Shown here one piece after another: positions 25,901 through 36,449 of a stretch of DNA of 64,000 nucleotides. Source of the stretch: Algoriphagus lacus (GTDB lineage Bacteria; Bacteroidota; Bacteroidia; Cytophagales; Cyclobacteriaceae); NCBI RefSeq assembly GCF_003583985.1, contig NZ_QXML01000005.1:1-64000 (forward strand), given 5' to 3'. Positions within the stretch are counted from its first letter, which is position 1, and each line of letters starts with the position of its first letter. Made by a program: the position numbers and the translations under genes. The notes under the pieces were generated by a model, which saw nothing but the letters and a program-made list of their open reading frames with translations, had not been told where the DNA came from and searched no databases.

Positions 25901-27313
25901 GATTCTTTTTATGCTTTAGACAAGAATTACAAGGTCACTTATTGGAATAATGTAATTGAAAAACTTACCGGAATTAAAAAAGAAGAAATTCTTGGGAAGA
26001 GCATTTGGGACTTTGTGGATGTAGTAAATGACCAATTTACATCAGCCTATGAAAAGGCGCTCAAGGAAAATGTAGCCCAGTATTTTGAGACCTTTGATAA
26101 TTGGTTAAAGGCTTGGTTGGAAGTAACTATTTATCCGGCTAATGGTGGCCTTTCAGCCATTATCAAAGACATTACCGAACGCAGAAATACGGCTAATCAA
26201 TTAGCTGAATCAAATGAACGGTTTGCCATAATCTCAGAAGCTTCCAATGACGCGATTTGGGATTGGAATTTGGAAACCGAGGAGCATTTCTGGGGAGAGG
26301 GATTCCAAAAACTATTTGGAATTAATGCATCCAAGGAGGGTAAATCTTCCAAAAACTGGGAAAAAAGGGTTCACCCGGAGGATTTGGAGTCCGTCAAAAT
26401 GATCCTCAATAAGCTTCTAAGCAGCCCTGATTCGAGTTATTTTGAATGTGATTATCGATTTCAAAGACAGGACGGCTCATTCGCCTATGTAACCGACAAA
26501 GGTTCTGTCATTCGTGACAAAGAAGGAAAACCCATCCGTTTGGTGGGGGCTATTCAGGACATCACCCAACGGAAGGAGTATGAGGAGTCATTGAAAAAGC
26601 TCAATGAGGACTTGGCGAAATCTAATCGGGAACTCGAGATCTCAAATAAGGAGCTTGAGCAATTTGCCTACGTTGCTTCCCACGATTTGCAGGAACCCCT
26701 TCGGATGATTTCAAGCTTTCTTGGTCTAATCGAAAAAAAATACCAGGATATTCTGGATGAGAAAGGACTCCAATACATTCATTTTGCTGTGGATGGCGCT
26801 AAGCGAATGAGAGAGATCATTCTGGATTTATTGGAATTTTCAAGATTGGGTAACATCACAGAATCCAAGAAAGAAATAGACTTGAATGATCTTCTGCTGG
26901 AGGTTACTCAGCTCAACAAAAAGTCAATAAAGGATAAAAATGCAATAATCCACATTGGAAATCTCCCAAAAGTAGTCGCCCATTCCAATTCCATGATTCA
27001 GCTTTTCCAAAACCTGATTTCCAATGGACTGAAGTATCAGCCTGAGGGCCAAAAACCTGAAATCTGGATTGAAGCCACCGAGCTTCCCACGGAATGGGAA
27101 TTCCAAGTACGGGATAATGGAATTGGAATCGAACCTGAATTCAAGGATAAAATATTCATCATTTTTCAACGACTCCATCAAAAAGAACAATTTTCAGGAT
27201 CAGGAATCGGCTTAGCCATATGCAAGAAAATTGTAGAATTCCATAGTGGGAAAATCTGGGTAGAATCGATTCCCGGCCAAGGCAGTACTTTCTTTTTTAC
27301 GATCAAGAAATAA
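22976..27313 (+). CDS. Giant soluble sensor histidine kinase, eight PAS and one GAF
   Basis: A 1445-residue kinase with no membrane span. PAS domains start near residues 32, 155, 277, 405, 530, 660, 968 and 1081; at least four (first, fourth, sixth, eighth) are PAS_3 type with the IHPEDLE motif and end in QDITQ linkers. A GAF domain fills about 790-950. The HisKA motif QFAYVASHDLQEPLRM gives phosphoacceptor H1236. The ATPase has N-box QNLISNGLKYQPEG and G1 RDNGIGIEPE. The catalytic part is cyanobacterial-phytochrome-like, a type that signals through single-domain receivers such as the one at 29304. It opens a five-gene signalling operon; the next gene begins 12 bases on. Confidence 0.93.
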   Translation: MGTNPNSKENQLDEPGSKILEETKELLRKIEALANIGHWEVDLVTGKNTWSDQFYRILGLNPAITTGTTELGLSTIHPEDRERATASYQKSFETGSPYKVEKRIIRPSGEIRHVISEGIVELGPEGRPVRLFGVFKDITEEKLKEEALQQSINEIENLFHTTQDLILITDLDGKFKKVSQSSQQVLGYPANEMLGKSIFDFVYSADLEVTREFWEKIIKNEPVNEFKNRSSHPDGWLIHFSWSSVFDPRSQTVFLVGRDITPMVHTKEKLRSERQNLSIILNSSPYTIWTLDKDYNLITANQHFIDTMKEIAEWEPKPGENLVFETPLPQSFILEWKAWYDRAIGGESFSITRKVTLLKKGGYMEIAFKPIFEEGEIIAIACYSQDITQRKEEEIRTDELVKRLNLAQKIGKLGYWEFDIKTEKIYWSDEVFQIWGIDKSQFNPNFELFLSTIHPEDQGDFLIHHHNALAGIAPLNAVHRILLSSGEIKFVHEIGGLETDPVTGNTSFRGTVQDITQEKSIEKVLWDRNKFIEYALENLPMGIAVNKMSSGEATYINPAFGEIYGWPTEVLKDVDTFFDKIYPNKEYRGFITGQIIADIQSGDPERMIWKNIPITTQTGEERIITAKNIPLPEQDLMISTVIDETDRYWAEHSLRTSNERFHLATQAVSDAIWDWDIKKNNIFWGKGYHRLFGYPEEVENVSEDLWQTKIHPADLEETWLSIQEARNTKETHRWTGEYRFQKFDGTYAYVKENTVIIRDSEGKPIRMVGALQDITQEKEKELQILKKTRLIAATSQIIASLLETEDWQEILEPTLKIMGESVETDRAYLLKIQQNSSNQFFAKLIHEWTKAKGPVESHKSGNPEIPLEQHLAFLNEGSKHKPFSILTKDASDHTRQFLEEQNIKSILIVPIFQGDELFAHLGFEDYQSDRIWSEDELNFLQVIGTNLAFAIERKKNLDEIQNAFESRNSLLESIGDSFYALDKNYKVTYWNNVIEKLTGIKKEEILGKSIWDFVDVVNDQFTSAYEKALKENVAQYFETFDNWLKAWLEVTIYPANGGLSAIIKDITERRNTANQLAESNERFAIISEASNDAIWDWNLETEEHFWGEGFQKLFGINASKEGKSSKNWEKRVHPEDLESVKMILNKLLSSPDSSYFECDYRFQRQDGSFAYVTDKGSVIRDKEGKPIRLVGAIQDITQRKEYEESLKKLNEDLAKSNRELEISNKELEQFAYVASHDLQEPLRMISSFLGLIEKKYQDILDEKGLQYIHFAVDGAKRMREIILDLLEFSRLGNITESKKEIDLNDLLLEVTQLNKKSIKDKNAIIHIGNLPKVVAHSNSMIQLFQNLISNGLKYQPEGQKPEIWIEATELPTEWEFQVRDNGIGIEPEFKDKIFIIFQRLHQKEQFSGSGIGLAICKKIVEFHSGKIWVESIPGQGSTFFFTIKK

Positions 27314-27325
27314 CCGAAATCACTT

Positions 27326-29311
27326 TTGAATACTTTTAAAAATTGGATCCTGTCAATAATATCAACTTCTCCCAAACTTTCGGGATGGTTTGTGTTTTTG
27401 GTGTCACTTTCGCTGACACTTTTTCTGTCCTTCGTAGAATATCAGCTCAAACTTTCCAATGAACGGGAACGGGTCAATACCAAACTTTTCGAGGTAGAAA
27501 ATCAAATCGTCAACATCCTGAACAACAGTGTTTCTGCAGCTAAAACCCTCGCTTATCTGTCCAAAAACCTCAATGTGGTGCCGGAATTTGAAACCATTGG
27601 CAGGGAAATTTTGGAAAGTAATCCCTCTGTAGATGCCATTCAACTCCTGGACAGTGGCAAAATAGTCGCCATCTACCCATTGGGAAGACACCAAAAAGCG
27701 ATGGGATATGATATCCTAAAAGACACCACATTACTAAGGGAGGCAAGTGAGTCCATTCGCCGAAGGGAAATTTATTTTGCCGGCCCTTACACAATCATGC
27801 AGGGCGGCCAAGCTATTGTAGGACGACTGCCAATTTTTAATGGAGATCAATTTCGGGGATTTGCTGTAGTGATTGTCTTTATGGAGACGCTGATCAAAAC
27901 TGCTCATATGGAGAACTCACCGGATAGCCCTCTCTATATCCAATTTTCGAAGACCAATCCCAACTCAGGTCAGATAGAACATTTTCTGCCCGAAATTGAA
28001 AATCCTGCTGAATTTTCCGGATATCGATCTAGCCGAAAGATTGAATTGGGTAACTGGGATCTATCCGTACAACTGAAGAACAGCACAGCACTAAGCAGTT
28101 CAGCATGGTCTATCTTGCTTAGAATTTCCGTCTCTGTTTTGTTTGGGTTTTTAGCATGGTATTTCGCCAGACAACCTTCAATTCTGAGAAAAAAAGTACA
28201 GGAGCAATCTGAGGAAATCCTATTGGCTAATGAGCGGTTTGAATTGGCCACCAAAGCTACTGCGGATGTGATCTGGGATTGGAATCTCCTTACAAATGAA
28301 GTCTATCGTTCAGAGCAATTCATCCAAATGCTGGGATATCCCAGCGAGGAGAGCAACGGAAACAATAATTTTTGGACAAAGATTATCCATCCTGAGGATT
28401 TGGAGCGGGTAAAATCGAACATCAAAGAAGCCTTGGACGGAGACAATCAATACTGGGAGCAGGAGTTTCGGGTGAGGAAAGCCGACTCCTCCTATGCCTA
28501 CATCATTGACAAGGGCTACATAGTTCGTGATCCCCAAGGCAAGCCTATCCGGATGATTGGTGCTACCCAGGATATTTCAAAGCGAAAATATGCAGAACTG
28601 AAACTGCTCGAAGCCAATCAGAGCTTAAGCAATGCCAATGAAGAACTTAAAGTTTTTGCTTCTTTGGCTTCCCACGACATGAAAGAACCGCTCCGGATGA
28701 TCAGTTCGTTTATGTCACTTCTTCAAAAGAAATACGGCTCCACACTCGATGAAAAAGCAAATCAGTACATCTCGTTTGCCGTGGAAGGATCCAAGCGATT
28801 GACAAATCTGATCAATGATTTACTCGATTATTCCAAGGTTGGATTTGATCTTAAGCTAATAGAGCCTCTAAACATCAATGAAATCATCGAGGAAGTAATC
28901 AAACTCAAATCTGATTTGATCCGAGAATCAAAAGCTACAATTTTGGTTGACCCCCTACCGGTTATAAAAGGCCTAAAAACGCCAATGCAAATTCTCTTTC
29001 AAAATTTGATCGGAAATGCATTAAAGTACCGCAAATCAGACACTGCACCCATAATTACTATCACCGGAAAGGAATTAAAAGATTCTTGGGAATTTTCAGT
29101 TGAAGACAACGGAATAGGAATCGATCCTGATTATCTTGAACACATCTTTGGAATTTTGAAAAGACTTCATCCCAAAGAAAAATATCCAGGTACTGGAATG
29201 GGTCTAGCCACTTGCCGAAAAATTGTAACCCAACATGGCGGCAAAATCTGGGCTGAGTCCACACCAGAAAAAGGCAGCAAATTTTTATTCACAATCAAGA
29301 AATATGAGTAA
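27326..29311 (+). CDS. CHASE-PAS membrane sensor histidine kinase
   Basis: A 661-residue kinase starting at a TTG (27326), since no in-frame ATG precedes the first membrane span; the position 12 bases after the previous stop supports it. Order: membrane span (about 16-35), CHASE-like periplasmic sensor (about 40-240, with AIQLLDSGKIVAIYPLG and GPYTIMQGGQAIVGRLPIF), second span (about 260-280), PAS_3 (about 305-420, KIIHPEDLERV), HisKA with H450 in SLASHDMKEPLRM, and the ATPase with EDNGIGIDPD and GMGLATCRKI. CHASE domains bind small ligands such as adenine derivatives or peptides. Its last eight bases overlap the next gene's start region. Confidence 0.9.
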   Translation: MNTFKNWILSIISTSPKLSGWFVFLVSLSLTLFLSFVEYQLKLSNERERVNTKLFEVENQIVNILNNSVSAAKTLAYLSKNLNVVPEFETIGREILESNPSVDAIQLLDSGKIVAIYPLGRHQKAMGYDILKDTTLLREASESIRRREIYFAGPYTIMQGGQAIVGRLPIFNGDQFRGFAVVIVFMETLIKTAHMENSPDSPLYIQFSKTNPNSGQIEHFLPEIENPAEFSGYRSSRKIELGNWDLSVQLKNSTALSSSAWSILLRISVSVLFGFLAWYFARQPSILRKKVQEQSEEILLANERFELATKATADVIWDWNLLTNEVYRSEQFIQMLGYPSEESNGNNNFWTKIIHPEDLERVKSNIKEALDGDNQYWEQEFRVRKADSSYAYIIDKGYIVRDPQGKPIRMIGATQDISKRKYAELKLLEANQSLSNANEELKVFASLASHDMKEPLRMISSFMSLLQKKYGSTLDEKANQYISFAVEGSKRLTNLINDLLDYSKVGFDLKLIEPLNINEIIEEVIKLKSDLIRESKATILVDPLPVIKGLKTPMQILFQNLIGNALKYRKSDTAPIITITGKELKDSWEFSVEDNGIGIDPDYLEHIFGILKRLHPKEKYPGTGMGLATCRKIVTQHGGKIWAESTPEKGSKFLFTIKKYE

Positions 29312-29738
29312 CGATCCATTAAAAATTCTTTTGGTCGAAGATAATGAGGGTGACATTTTGCTCACCACGGAAGCACTGGGGGACTGCAAAATTTCCAACG
29401 AACTTAAAGTGCTGAGAGACGGTAACGAAGCATTGCAGTATCTTATGCATCAGGCCAAATTGGGAGGTAATGAATTACCAGATCTGATTTTGTTGGACAT
29501 CAACATGCCTAAGAAAAACGGCCACGAGGTATTAAACAGTGTAAAAAATCATCCTGAATTAAAACATATCCCAATTATTATTCTTACGACTTCCTCCTCG
29601 GAGATTGATATTCTAAAAGCTTATCAAGAGCATGCAAATTGTTACATTATCAAACCCTTGGATGTTGACGACTTCCTCACCATCACCTCAAAAATCGAAG
29701 AGTTTTGGTTTAATATAGCCAAACTCCCCAAAACCTAA
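29304..29738 (+). CDS. Single-domain response regulator (Rcp1-like)
   Basis: I place the start at 29304, where the ATG overlaps the kinase stop by eight bases; the longer frame to 29235 lies inside the kinase. The 145-residue protein is one receiver domain: EDNEGD acidic cluster, phosphoacceptor D65 in LLDINMPKKNG, TTSSSE switch and K in YIIKPLDVDDF. This is the subgroup found with bacteriophytochrome-type kinases. It has no output domain, so it works as a phosphate shuttle or by protein contact. The likely donors are the two kinases upstream. Confidence 0.93.
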   Translation: MSNDPLKILLVEDNEGDILLTTEALGDCKISNELKVLRDGNEALQYLMHQAKLGGNELPDLILLDINMPKKNGHEVLNSVKNHPELKHIPIIILTTSSSEIDILKAYQEHANCYIIKPLDVDDFLTITSKIEEFWFNIAKLPKT

Positions 29739-29743
29739 ATCTA

Positions 29744-30766
29744 ATGCGAAAGGACGAAAAACCTTATCATATTCTGATCATTGAGGATAATCTTGGGGAT
29801 TATATTCTCATTGAAGAATATCTCGCAGAGAACATCCTTGAACCAGATCTTGAACGAGTTGAAACATTCCACAGTGCCAAACAACTTCTGGAGGACAAAG
29901 GCAAAAAGTTTGATTTGGTGTTTCTTGACCTTTCCCTTCCTGACCTTTCGGGAGAACAATTGATCAGGGAAGTACTCGAACTGACCGAGGGAATTCCGGT
30001 GGTAGCTTTGACTGGATTTTCAGATTTGGATTTCAGTATTAAATCATTGTCCTTGGGAATTTCGGATTACTTGCTTAAGGATGAACTTACACCGGTTATT
30101 CTTTACAAAAGCATCATCTATGCGATCCAGCGAAGCAAGTTTATTGATGACATTCAGAAATCCGAAAAAAGATACAGCGACCTGTTTCAATTGAGTCCAC
30201 TTCCTATGTGGGTGTATGATCTAAAATCCCTTCGATTTCTGGATATTAATCAGGCAGCGGTAGATCATTACGGTTACAGCGAGGAGGAATTTCTGTTGAT
30301 GAAAATCTCTGATATCAGACCGGCGGATGATCTGCAATTGATGGATCAAGCACTAAAAGCTTATCAAAATGGTGAAAAATTAGACCCCAAGAATATTTAC
30401 AAGCACAAGAAAAAAAACGGGGATATTATCAAGGTAGAAGCTACAATTCGTAATCTACTTTTCAACGATAGAGAGGCTGTGCTCGTATTGGTTAATGACA
30501 TCACAGAGCGCTTAAGGTATGTGGAGACCATTGAAAAACAAAACCAGACTTTCCGTGAAATTGCTTGGATTCAGTCCCATGTGGTGAGAGCTCCTTTGGC
30601 GAGACTACTAGGTTTGGTAAGTCTACTTGAAAGCGAAATTTCAGATCAATTTGAGGAGACTACAACTCTTGTCAACTACATCAAAGATTCAGCGATTGAA
30701 CTGGATGAAATCGTCCGGGAAATCAGTAAAAAATCCGAAAACATAGCCCCGCTAGAGAAACCATGA
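29744..30766 (+). CDS. Receiver-PAS-DHp protein lacking an ATPase domain
   Basis: A 340-residue hybrid. A receiver (about residues 8-125) has IIEDNLGD and D62 in FLDLSLPDLSG; the usual K after the switch is in DYLLKDEL. A PAS domain (about 140-255) ends in NDITERL. The C-terminal 75 residues form a HisKA-like helical hairpin with WIQSHVVRAPLARLLGL, where H279 is followed by V rather than D/E and no ATPase domain follows before the stop. It could be a phosphotransfer module or a dimerisation and regulatory partner for the upstream kinases. Its stop overlaps the next ATG (ATGA). I read the frame as complete, not truncated, because the coupling is tight. Confidence 0.85.
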   Translation: MRKDEKPYHILIIEDNLGDYILIEEYLAENILEPDLERVETFHSAKQLLEDKGKKFDLVFLDLSLPDLSGEQLIREVLELTEGIPVVALTGFSDLDFSIKSLSLGISDYLLKDELTPVILYKSIIYAIQRSKFIDDIQKSEKRYSDLFQLSPLPMWVYDLKSLRFLDINQAAVDHYGYSEEEFLLMKISDIRPADDLQLMDQALKAYQNGEKLDPKNIYKHKKKNGDIIKVEATIRNLLFNDREAVLVLVNDITERLRYVETIEKQNQTFREIAWIQSHVVRAPLARLLGLVSLLESEISDQFEETTTLVNYIKDSAIELDEIVREISKKSENIAPLEKP

Positions 30767-31167
30767 ATTCAGAATTAATCTTGGTTGATGATGATGATGT
30801 GTTATTGGTCATCTTTGAAAAAATGATCCATAAAGTGGATCCGGGCATTAAGCTTATACCATTCAACTCCGGAAAAAAAGCCCTTTCTTACCTCAGTACG
30901 ATTCCGGAATCCGGCACAAACCGCTATCTGCTGGTGGACATCAACTTGAAGGACATGAGTGGTTGGGACTTTCTAAATGAATTGGTTGAAAGAAAAGACA
31001 AATTTTCCAAGGTAATCCTCATCACTTCATCCGTGAATTCCTCAAATCCTATAACCGCCAAAAAGTACGTGCCCGTTATTGGTTTTTTTGAAAAGCCACT
31101 CACCTTCGAAATCATCCATCAGATCCTGAATCTAATCGGGCAAAATTCAACTGAGAAAAAGGAATAG
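30763..31167 (+). CDS. Single-domain response regulator
   Basis: A 134-residue receiver: LVDDDDVLL acidic cluster, D59 in LLVDINLKDMSG, ITSSVNSS switch and K in GFFEKPLTFE. No output domain. It is translationally coupled to the receiver-PAS-DHp gene and ends the signalling operon, with a weak terminator at 31156-31182. With the Rcp1-like receiver it gives the system two free receivers besides the hybrid, suggesting a multi-step relay or branched signal. Confidence 0.92.
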   Translation: MNSELILVDDDDVLLVIFEKMIHKVDPGIKLIPFNSGKKALSYLSTIPESGTNRYLLVDINLKDMSGWDFLNELVERKDKFSKVILITSSVNSSNPITAKKYVPVIGFFEKPLTFEIIHQILNLIGQNSTEKKE

Positions 31168-31182
31168 AAAAGTCCTTTTTTT
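31156..31182 (+). terminator. Probable terminator of the signalling operon
   Basis: AAAAAGGA and TCCTTTTT are perfect 8-bp arms around a 9-base loop, ending in seven T. The stem is A/T-rich, so strength is uncertain. It overlaps the end of the last receiver gene. Confidence 0.45.
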
Positions 31183-31243
31183 ATTACCCAAAATGCTCTA
31201 GTTTAATTCCTTTGGAAGATTAATTAAACCCTGCCCTTTTGAA

Positions 31244-32002
31244 ATGAATATCAAGACCGTCTTGGTCACCGGCGGAGCCAGTGGAATTGGCCTAGCTATG
31301 GTGAGAAAGTTTGCTGCTGAAGGCTACCATGTTTTTTTCATCGACACCAATCACATAGAAGGTCAAAAACTCCAACTTGAGGAAAGTGAAAAAGGCTATC
31401 CGGTAAAATTTCTTGAAGGAAGTATCGCAGACTATTCCCAAGTAGAGCGCCTGATTCATTCCATTCCCGGAAAGATCAATGTGTTGATCAACAATGCCGG
31501 GATTTCTCACATTGGTAAAGTGGAAACTACTTCAGAGGAAGATTTTGACCGACTGTTTCAGGTGAATGTTAAAGGAATGTTTAACTGCATCAAAGCTGCC
31601 CTTCCAAAGCTCAAAGAAAATGGTGGTGGTTCGATTTTGAATATGTGCTCTGTAGCAGCCACCATCGGAATCCCGGATCGATTTGCCTATAGCATGACCA
31701 AAGGCGCAGCACTTTCCATGACATTAAGTGTAGCCAGAGATTACGTGCAGGATGGCATCCGATGCAACTGCCTTTCTCCCGGTCGGGTTCATACGCCATT
31801 TGTGGATGGCTTTTTGGCAAAAAACTACCCGGGACAGGAAAAAGAAATGTTCGCCAAACTCGCTGCTACCCAACCCATCGGCAGAATGGGAACCCCTGAA
31901 GAAATTGCCGACTTGGCCTTTTTCATCAGTTCAGATGCAGGAAGCTTTATCACAGGGGCCAACTTCAACATTGACGGTGGCTTTATGGGGCTGAAAATGT
32001 AG
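31244..32002 (+). CDS. SDR, probable 2-keto-3-deoxy-L-fuconate dehydrogenase
   Basis: A 252-residue classical SDR: TGGASGIG cofactor motif, Asp after beta-2 (FIDTNHIEG, so NAD-type), INNAGIS, catalytic Ser in MCSVAATIG, YSMTKGA, and the SPGRVHTPF loop. The C-terminal FITGANFNIDGGFMGL closes a classical fold. By context it fits the step oxidising 2-keto-3-deoxy-L-fuconate to the 2,4-diketo acid in non-phosphorylative fucose breakdown; the second SDR (33910) is the better match for fucose dehydrogenase, leaving this step here. It opens the fucose cluster, 76 bases after the signalling operon. The specific reaction is inferred from neighbours. Confidence 0.78.
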   Translation: MNIKTVLVTGGASGIGLAMVRKFAAEGYHVFFIDTNHIEGQKLQLEESEKGYPVKFLEGSIADYSQVERLIHSIPGKINVLINNAGISHIGKVETTSEEDFDRLFQVNVKGMFNCIKAALPKLKENGGGSILNMCSVAATIGIPDRFAYSMTKGAALSMTLSVARDYVQDGIRCNCLSPGRVHTPFVDGFLAKNYPGQEKEMFAKLAATQPIGRMGTPEEIADLAFFISSDAGSFITGANFNIDGGFMGLKM

Positions 32003-32029
32003 GATGCGTAGGGTTGTCGATTAAGGGAT

Positions 32030-32080
32030 GACCTATTCATGATTCATGATTCAGTTTTCGATATTCGGAGTTTGGCAATC
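32030..32080. repeat. ATTCG/ATTCATG low-complexity intergenic repeat
   Basis: The gap between the first SDR and the FAH hydrolase holds two direct copies of ATTCATG followed by GATATTCGGAG. The word family recurs at 36001-36062 and 44790-44905. Confidence 0.5.
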
Positions 32081-32151
32081 GATGGTTGGAGTTGAAACTT
32101 CAGCTTTTCCTCTACTTAGAAAAACGCTCATTAACCTAAAGAACTTAAAAC

Positions 32152-33015
32152 ATGAAACTCATTCGCTTTGGAGAAGCCGGAAAAGAAAAACCGGGAATTC
32201 AGGATAAAGAAGGCCGAAACTTGGACTGTTCCTCATTTGGGGAGGACTGGAACGAGGATTTTTTCACCAACAACGGACTCAGTCGATTGAAATCCTGGTT
32301 GGGTGCCAACCAAGCCAATCTTCAGGAAATCCCGCTTAGCGCCCGGATTGGATCACCGATTGCACGCCCGTCAAAAATCATCTGTGTGGGCCTCAATTAC
32401 CGCAAACATGCAGCTGAAGCCGGGATGGCTGTTCCTGAGATACCCATCATTTTCATGAAGGCCACTTCATCCCTTTGCGGTCCTTATGACCCGATTTACA
32501 TTCCCAAAAACTCGGTTCAAACTGACTGGGAAGTGGAATTGGCGGTGGTCATCGGAAAGCGGGCGAAGTATGTCTCCAAGGAAAATGCTTACGAATACAT
32601 TGCCGGATATTGCCTGCACAACGATGTCAGTGAGCGGGATTTCCAACTTCGCCACGGTGGGCAATGGGTAAAAGGAAAAAGCGCTGATCACTTTGCACCG
32701 CTCGGACCATTTTTGGCCACTAAGGAAGAGATCGAGGATCCCCACCAACTCCGGCTTTGGCTAAAGCTTAATGGAAAAATGCTTCAGGACAGCAACACTT
32801 CAGACTTGATTTTTGACATCCCTACGATCGTATCCCACATCAGTCAGTACATGACATTGCTCCCGGGAGATGTGATTTCCACCGGAACACCTGCCGGAGT
32901 GGGTATGGGATTGAAGCCGGAACCCAAATACCTCGAACATGGCGATATCGTCGAGTTGGGAATCGATGGACTAGGAATTTCCCGTCAGGTAGTGATGAAT
33001 GATCCGGAAGCATGA
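32152..33015 (+). CDS. FAH-family hydrolase, probable 2,4-diketo-3-deoxy-L-fuconate hydrolase
   Basis: A 287-residue fumarylacetoacetate hydrolase-fold enzyme. The C-terminal catalytic domain starts with IICVGLNYRKHAAEAG (catalytic His) and has the metal ligands in DWEVELAVVIG plus the DVSERDFQ helix and the STGTPAGVGMG loop. In non-phosphorylative L-fucose catabolism this family cleaves 2,4-diketo-3-deoxy-L-fuconate to pyruvate and L-lactate. Its neighbours (fuconolactonase, two SDRs, FucP) support this. The gene overlaps the lactonase start by four bases (ATGA), so they are co-translated. Confidence 0.88.
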   Translation: MKLIRFGEAGKEKPGIQDKEGRNLDCSSFGEDWNEDFFTNNGLSRLKSWLGANQANLQEIPLSARIGSPIARPSKIICVGLNYRKHAAEAGMAVPEIPIIFMKATSSLCGPYDPIYIPKNSVQTDWEVELAVVIGKRAKYVSKENAYEYIAGYCLHNDVSERDFQLRHGGQWVKGKSADHFAPLGPFLATKEEIEDPHQLRLWLKLNGKMLQDSNTSDLIFDIPTIVSHISQYMTLLPGDVISTGTPAGVGMGLKPEPKYLEHGDIVELGIDGLGISRQVVMNDPEA

Positions 33016-33839
33016 GGATCGATTGCCATCAGCACTTTTGGGAGTATGATCCCAAGCGCCAGGAATGGATCACCCCTGAGATGAGTCGCATCCGGAGGAA
33101 TTTCCTGCCAGGAGATCTTTATCCAATTTTACAGGACGTCAAAATCGATGGATGCATAGCGGTGCAGGCGGATGAAAGCCTACGGGAAACAGATTTTCTT
33201 CTGGACCTTGCCTCCCAACATGAGTGGATTTTGGGAGTGGTTGGTTGGGCTGATTTGGGAAGTGATCAGTTAGATGAACTATTGGACAGCTATTCAAGTG
33301 CCGAAAAACTGGTCGGCTTCCGGGAAGTCCTGCAATCCAAAGATCCACGCTACATGCTTCGTGAGGAGTTTATCCGAGGGATCCACAAAATCGGCCAACG
33401 TGGCTATGCCTACGATATTCTCATCTTCCCCCAACACCTTTCGGCTTCCTTGGAGCTGGTCAGCAAATGTCCAGATCAACGGTTTGTAATCGACCATTTG
33501 GCCAAACCTTACATCAAAACTGAAGAATGGAAAGAATGGAAAAAAGCCATGACCCTTCTTGCTGAGCGGGAATTGGTACACTGTAAACTTTCCGGAATGG
33601 TGACTGAAGCGGATTGGAAAAAATGGACTACGGACCAGCTTTTCCCCTATCTCGAAATCGCCTTGGAATTATTTGGGCCGAATCGGCTGATGTATGGAAG
33701 CGATTGGCCGGTTTGCTTGGTTGCAGGAGAATACGAGCAGGTTTATCGAGTGGTGGATGATTTCACCAGCCAACTATCCTCTACAGAAAAGGATAGAATC
33801 ATGGGCGAAACTGCCGCGGAATTTTACAAATTGGGGTAA
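33012..33839 (+). CDS. Amidohydrolase, probable L-fuconolactonase
   Basis: A 275-residue TIM-barrel amidohydrolase of the COG3618 lactonase group. It opens with RIDCHQHFWEYDP (metal-binding HxH) and has IDHLAKP, the CKLSGMVTEADW segment and MYGSDWPVC with the catalytic Asp. COG3618 enzymes hydrolyse sugar lactones such as L-fucono-1,5-lactone and L-rhamnono-lactone. Between a diketo-fuconate hydrolase and an L-fucose dehydrogenase, fuconolactonase is the best call. There is no signal peptide, so it is cytoplasmic. Confidence 0.88.
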   Translation: MRIDCHQHFWEYDPKRQEWITPEMSRIRRNFLPGDLYPILQDVKIDGCIAVQADESLRETDFLLDLASQHEWILGVVGWADLGSDQLDELLDSYSSAEKLVGFREVLQSKDPRYMLREEFIRGIHKIGQRGYAYDILIFPQHLSASLELVSKCPDQRFVIDHLAKPYIKTEEWKEWKKAMTLLAERELVHCKLSGMVTEADWKKWTTDQLFPYLEIALELFGPNRLMYGSDWPVCLVAGEYEQVYRVVDDFTSQLSSTEKDRIMGETAAEFYKLG

Positions 33840-33867
33840 GATATCAGAGGAAATTAGAGCTAATTAA

Positions 33868-35993
<2,126 letters not shown>

Positions 35994-35999
35994 TACCAT

Positions 36000-36062
36000 T
36001 TCATCATTCGGAATTCGAGATTCGGGATTTTGAATTTCGAACACCGAACTTAGAATGATGAA
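36000..36062. repeat. ATTCG-word array bounded by a 10-bp inverted repeat
   Basis: TTCATCATTC (36000-36009) and GAATGATGAA (36053-36062) are exact reverse complements around several ATTCG/TTCGGGA/GAATTTCG words. It lies between fucP and the mutarotase gene and could fold in mRNA. The same word family is at 32030 and 44790. Confidence 0.55.
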
Positions 36063-36080
36063 TTTTGAAGCTAAAAAACT

Positions 36081-36419
36081 ATGCAAACCTTTGTTCTGAT
36101 TTGCGACTTAAAAGACGAACCGGAAGCCATTCAGGCATATGTGGAATGTCATAAATCCATTGATCCGGCCATTCTGGAGAGCATTCGAATAGCTGGTGTT
36201 CTTCAAATGAGCATTTACCGCTGGCGCAACCGGCTGAGCATGATTCTGGTAGGTGATGATGATTTTAGCTTTGAGAAAAAGGCGAAACTCGACAGCGCCA
36301 ATCCCAAAGTGCAGGAATGGGAATCCTTTCTGGGACAGTACCAAACCAACCTTCCCGGCACACCTCCCAATTGGAGATGGGCGCTGATGGAGAAGATTTT
36401 TGAGTTCAAAGCAGAATGA
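36081..36419 (+). CDS. L-fucose/L-rhamnose mutarotase family protein (PF05336)
   Basis: A 112-residue protein of the RhaM-like mutarotase family (ferredoxin-like fold). Matching parts are the CDLKDEPEAIQAYVECHK start, GVLQMSIYRWRNRLSMIL strand with the active-site aromatic residues, and the NWRWALMEKIFEF end. It interconverts anomers of a 6-deoxy sugar so that the pyranose entering through FucP can meet the dehydrogenase. It completes the fucose cluster. In E. coli fucose uses the unrelated FucU; here a RhaM-type enzyme appears to fill the place. Confidence 0.88.
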   Translation: MQTFVLICDLKDEPEAIQAYVECHKSIDPAILESIRIAGVLQMSIYRWRNRLSMILVGDDDFSFEKKAKLDSANPKVQEWESFLGQYQTNLPGTPPNWRWALMEKIFEFKAE

Positions 36420-36449
36420 ATCAGTGACTTGAGATTTTACTAAAAACCC

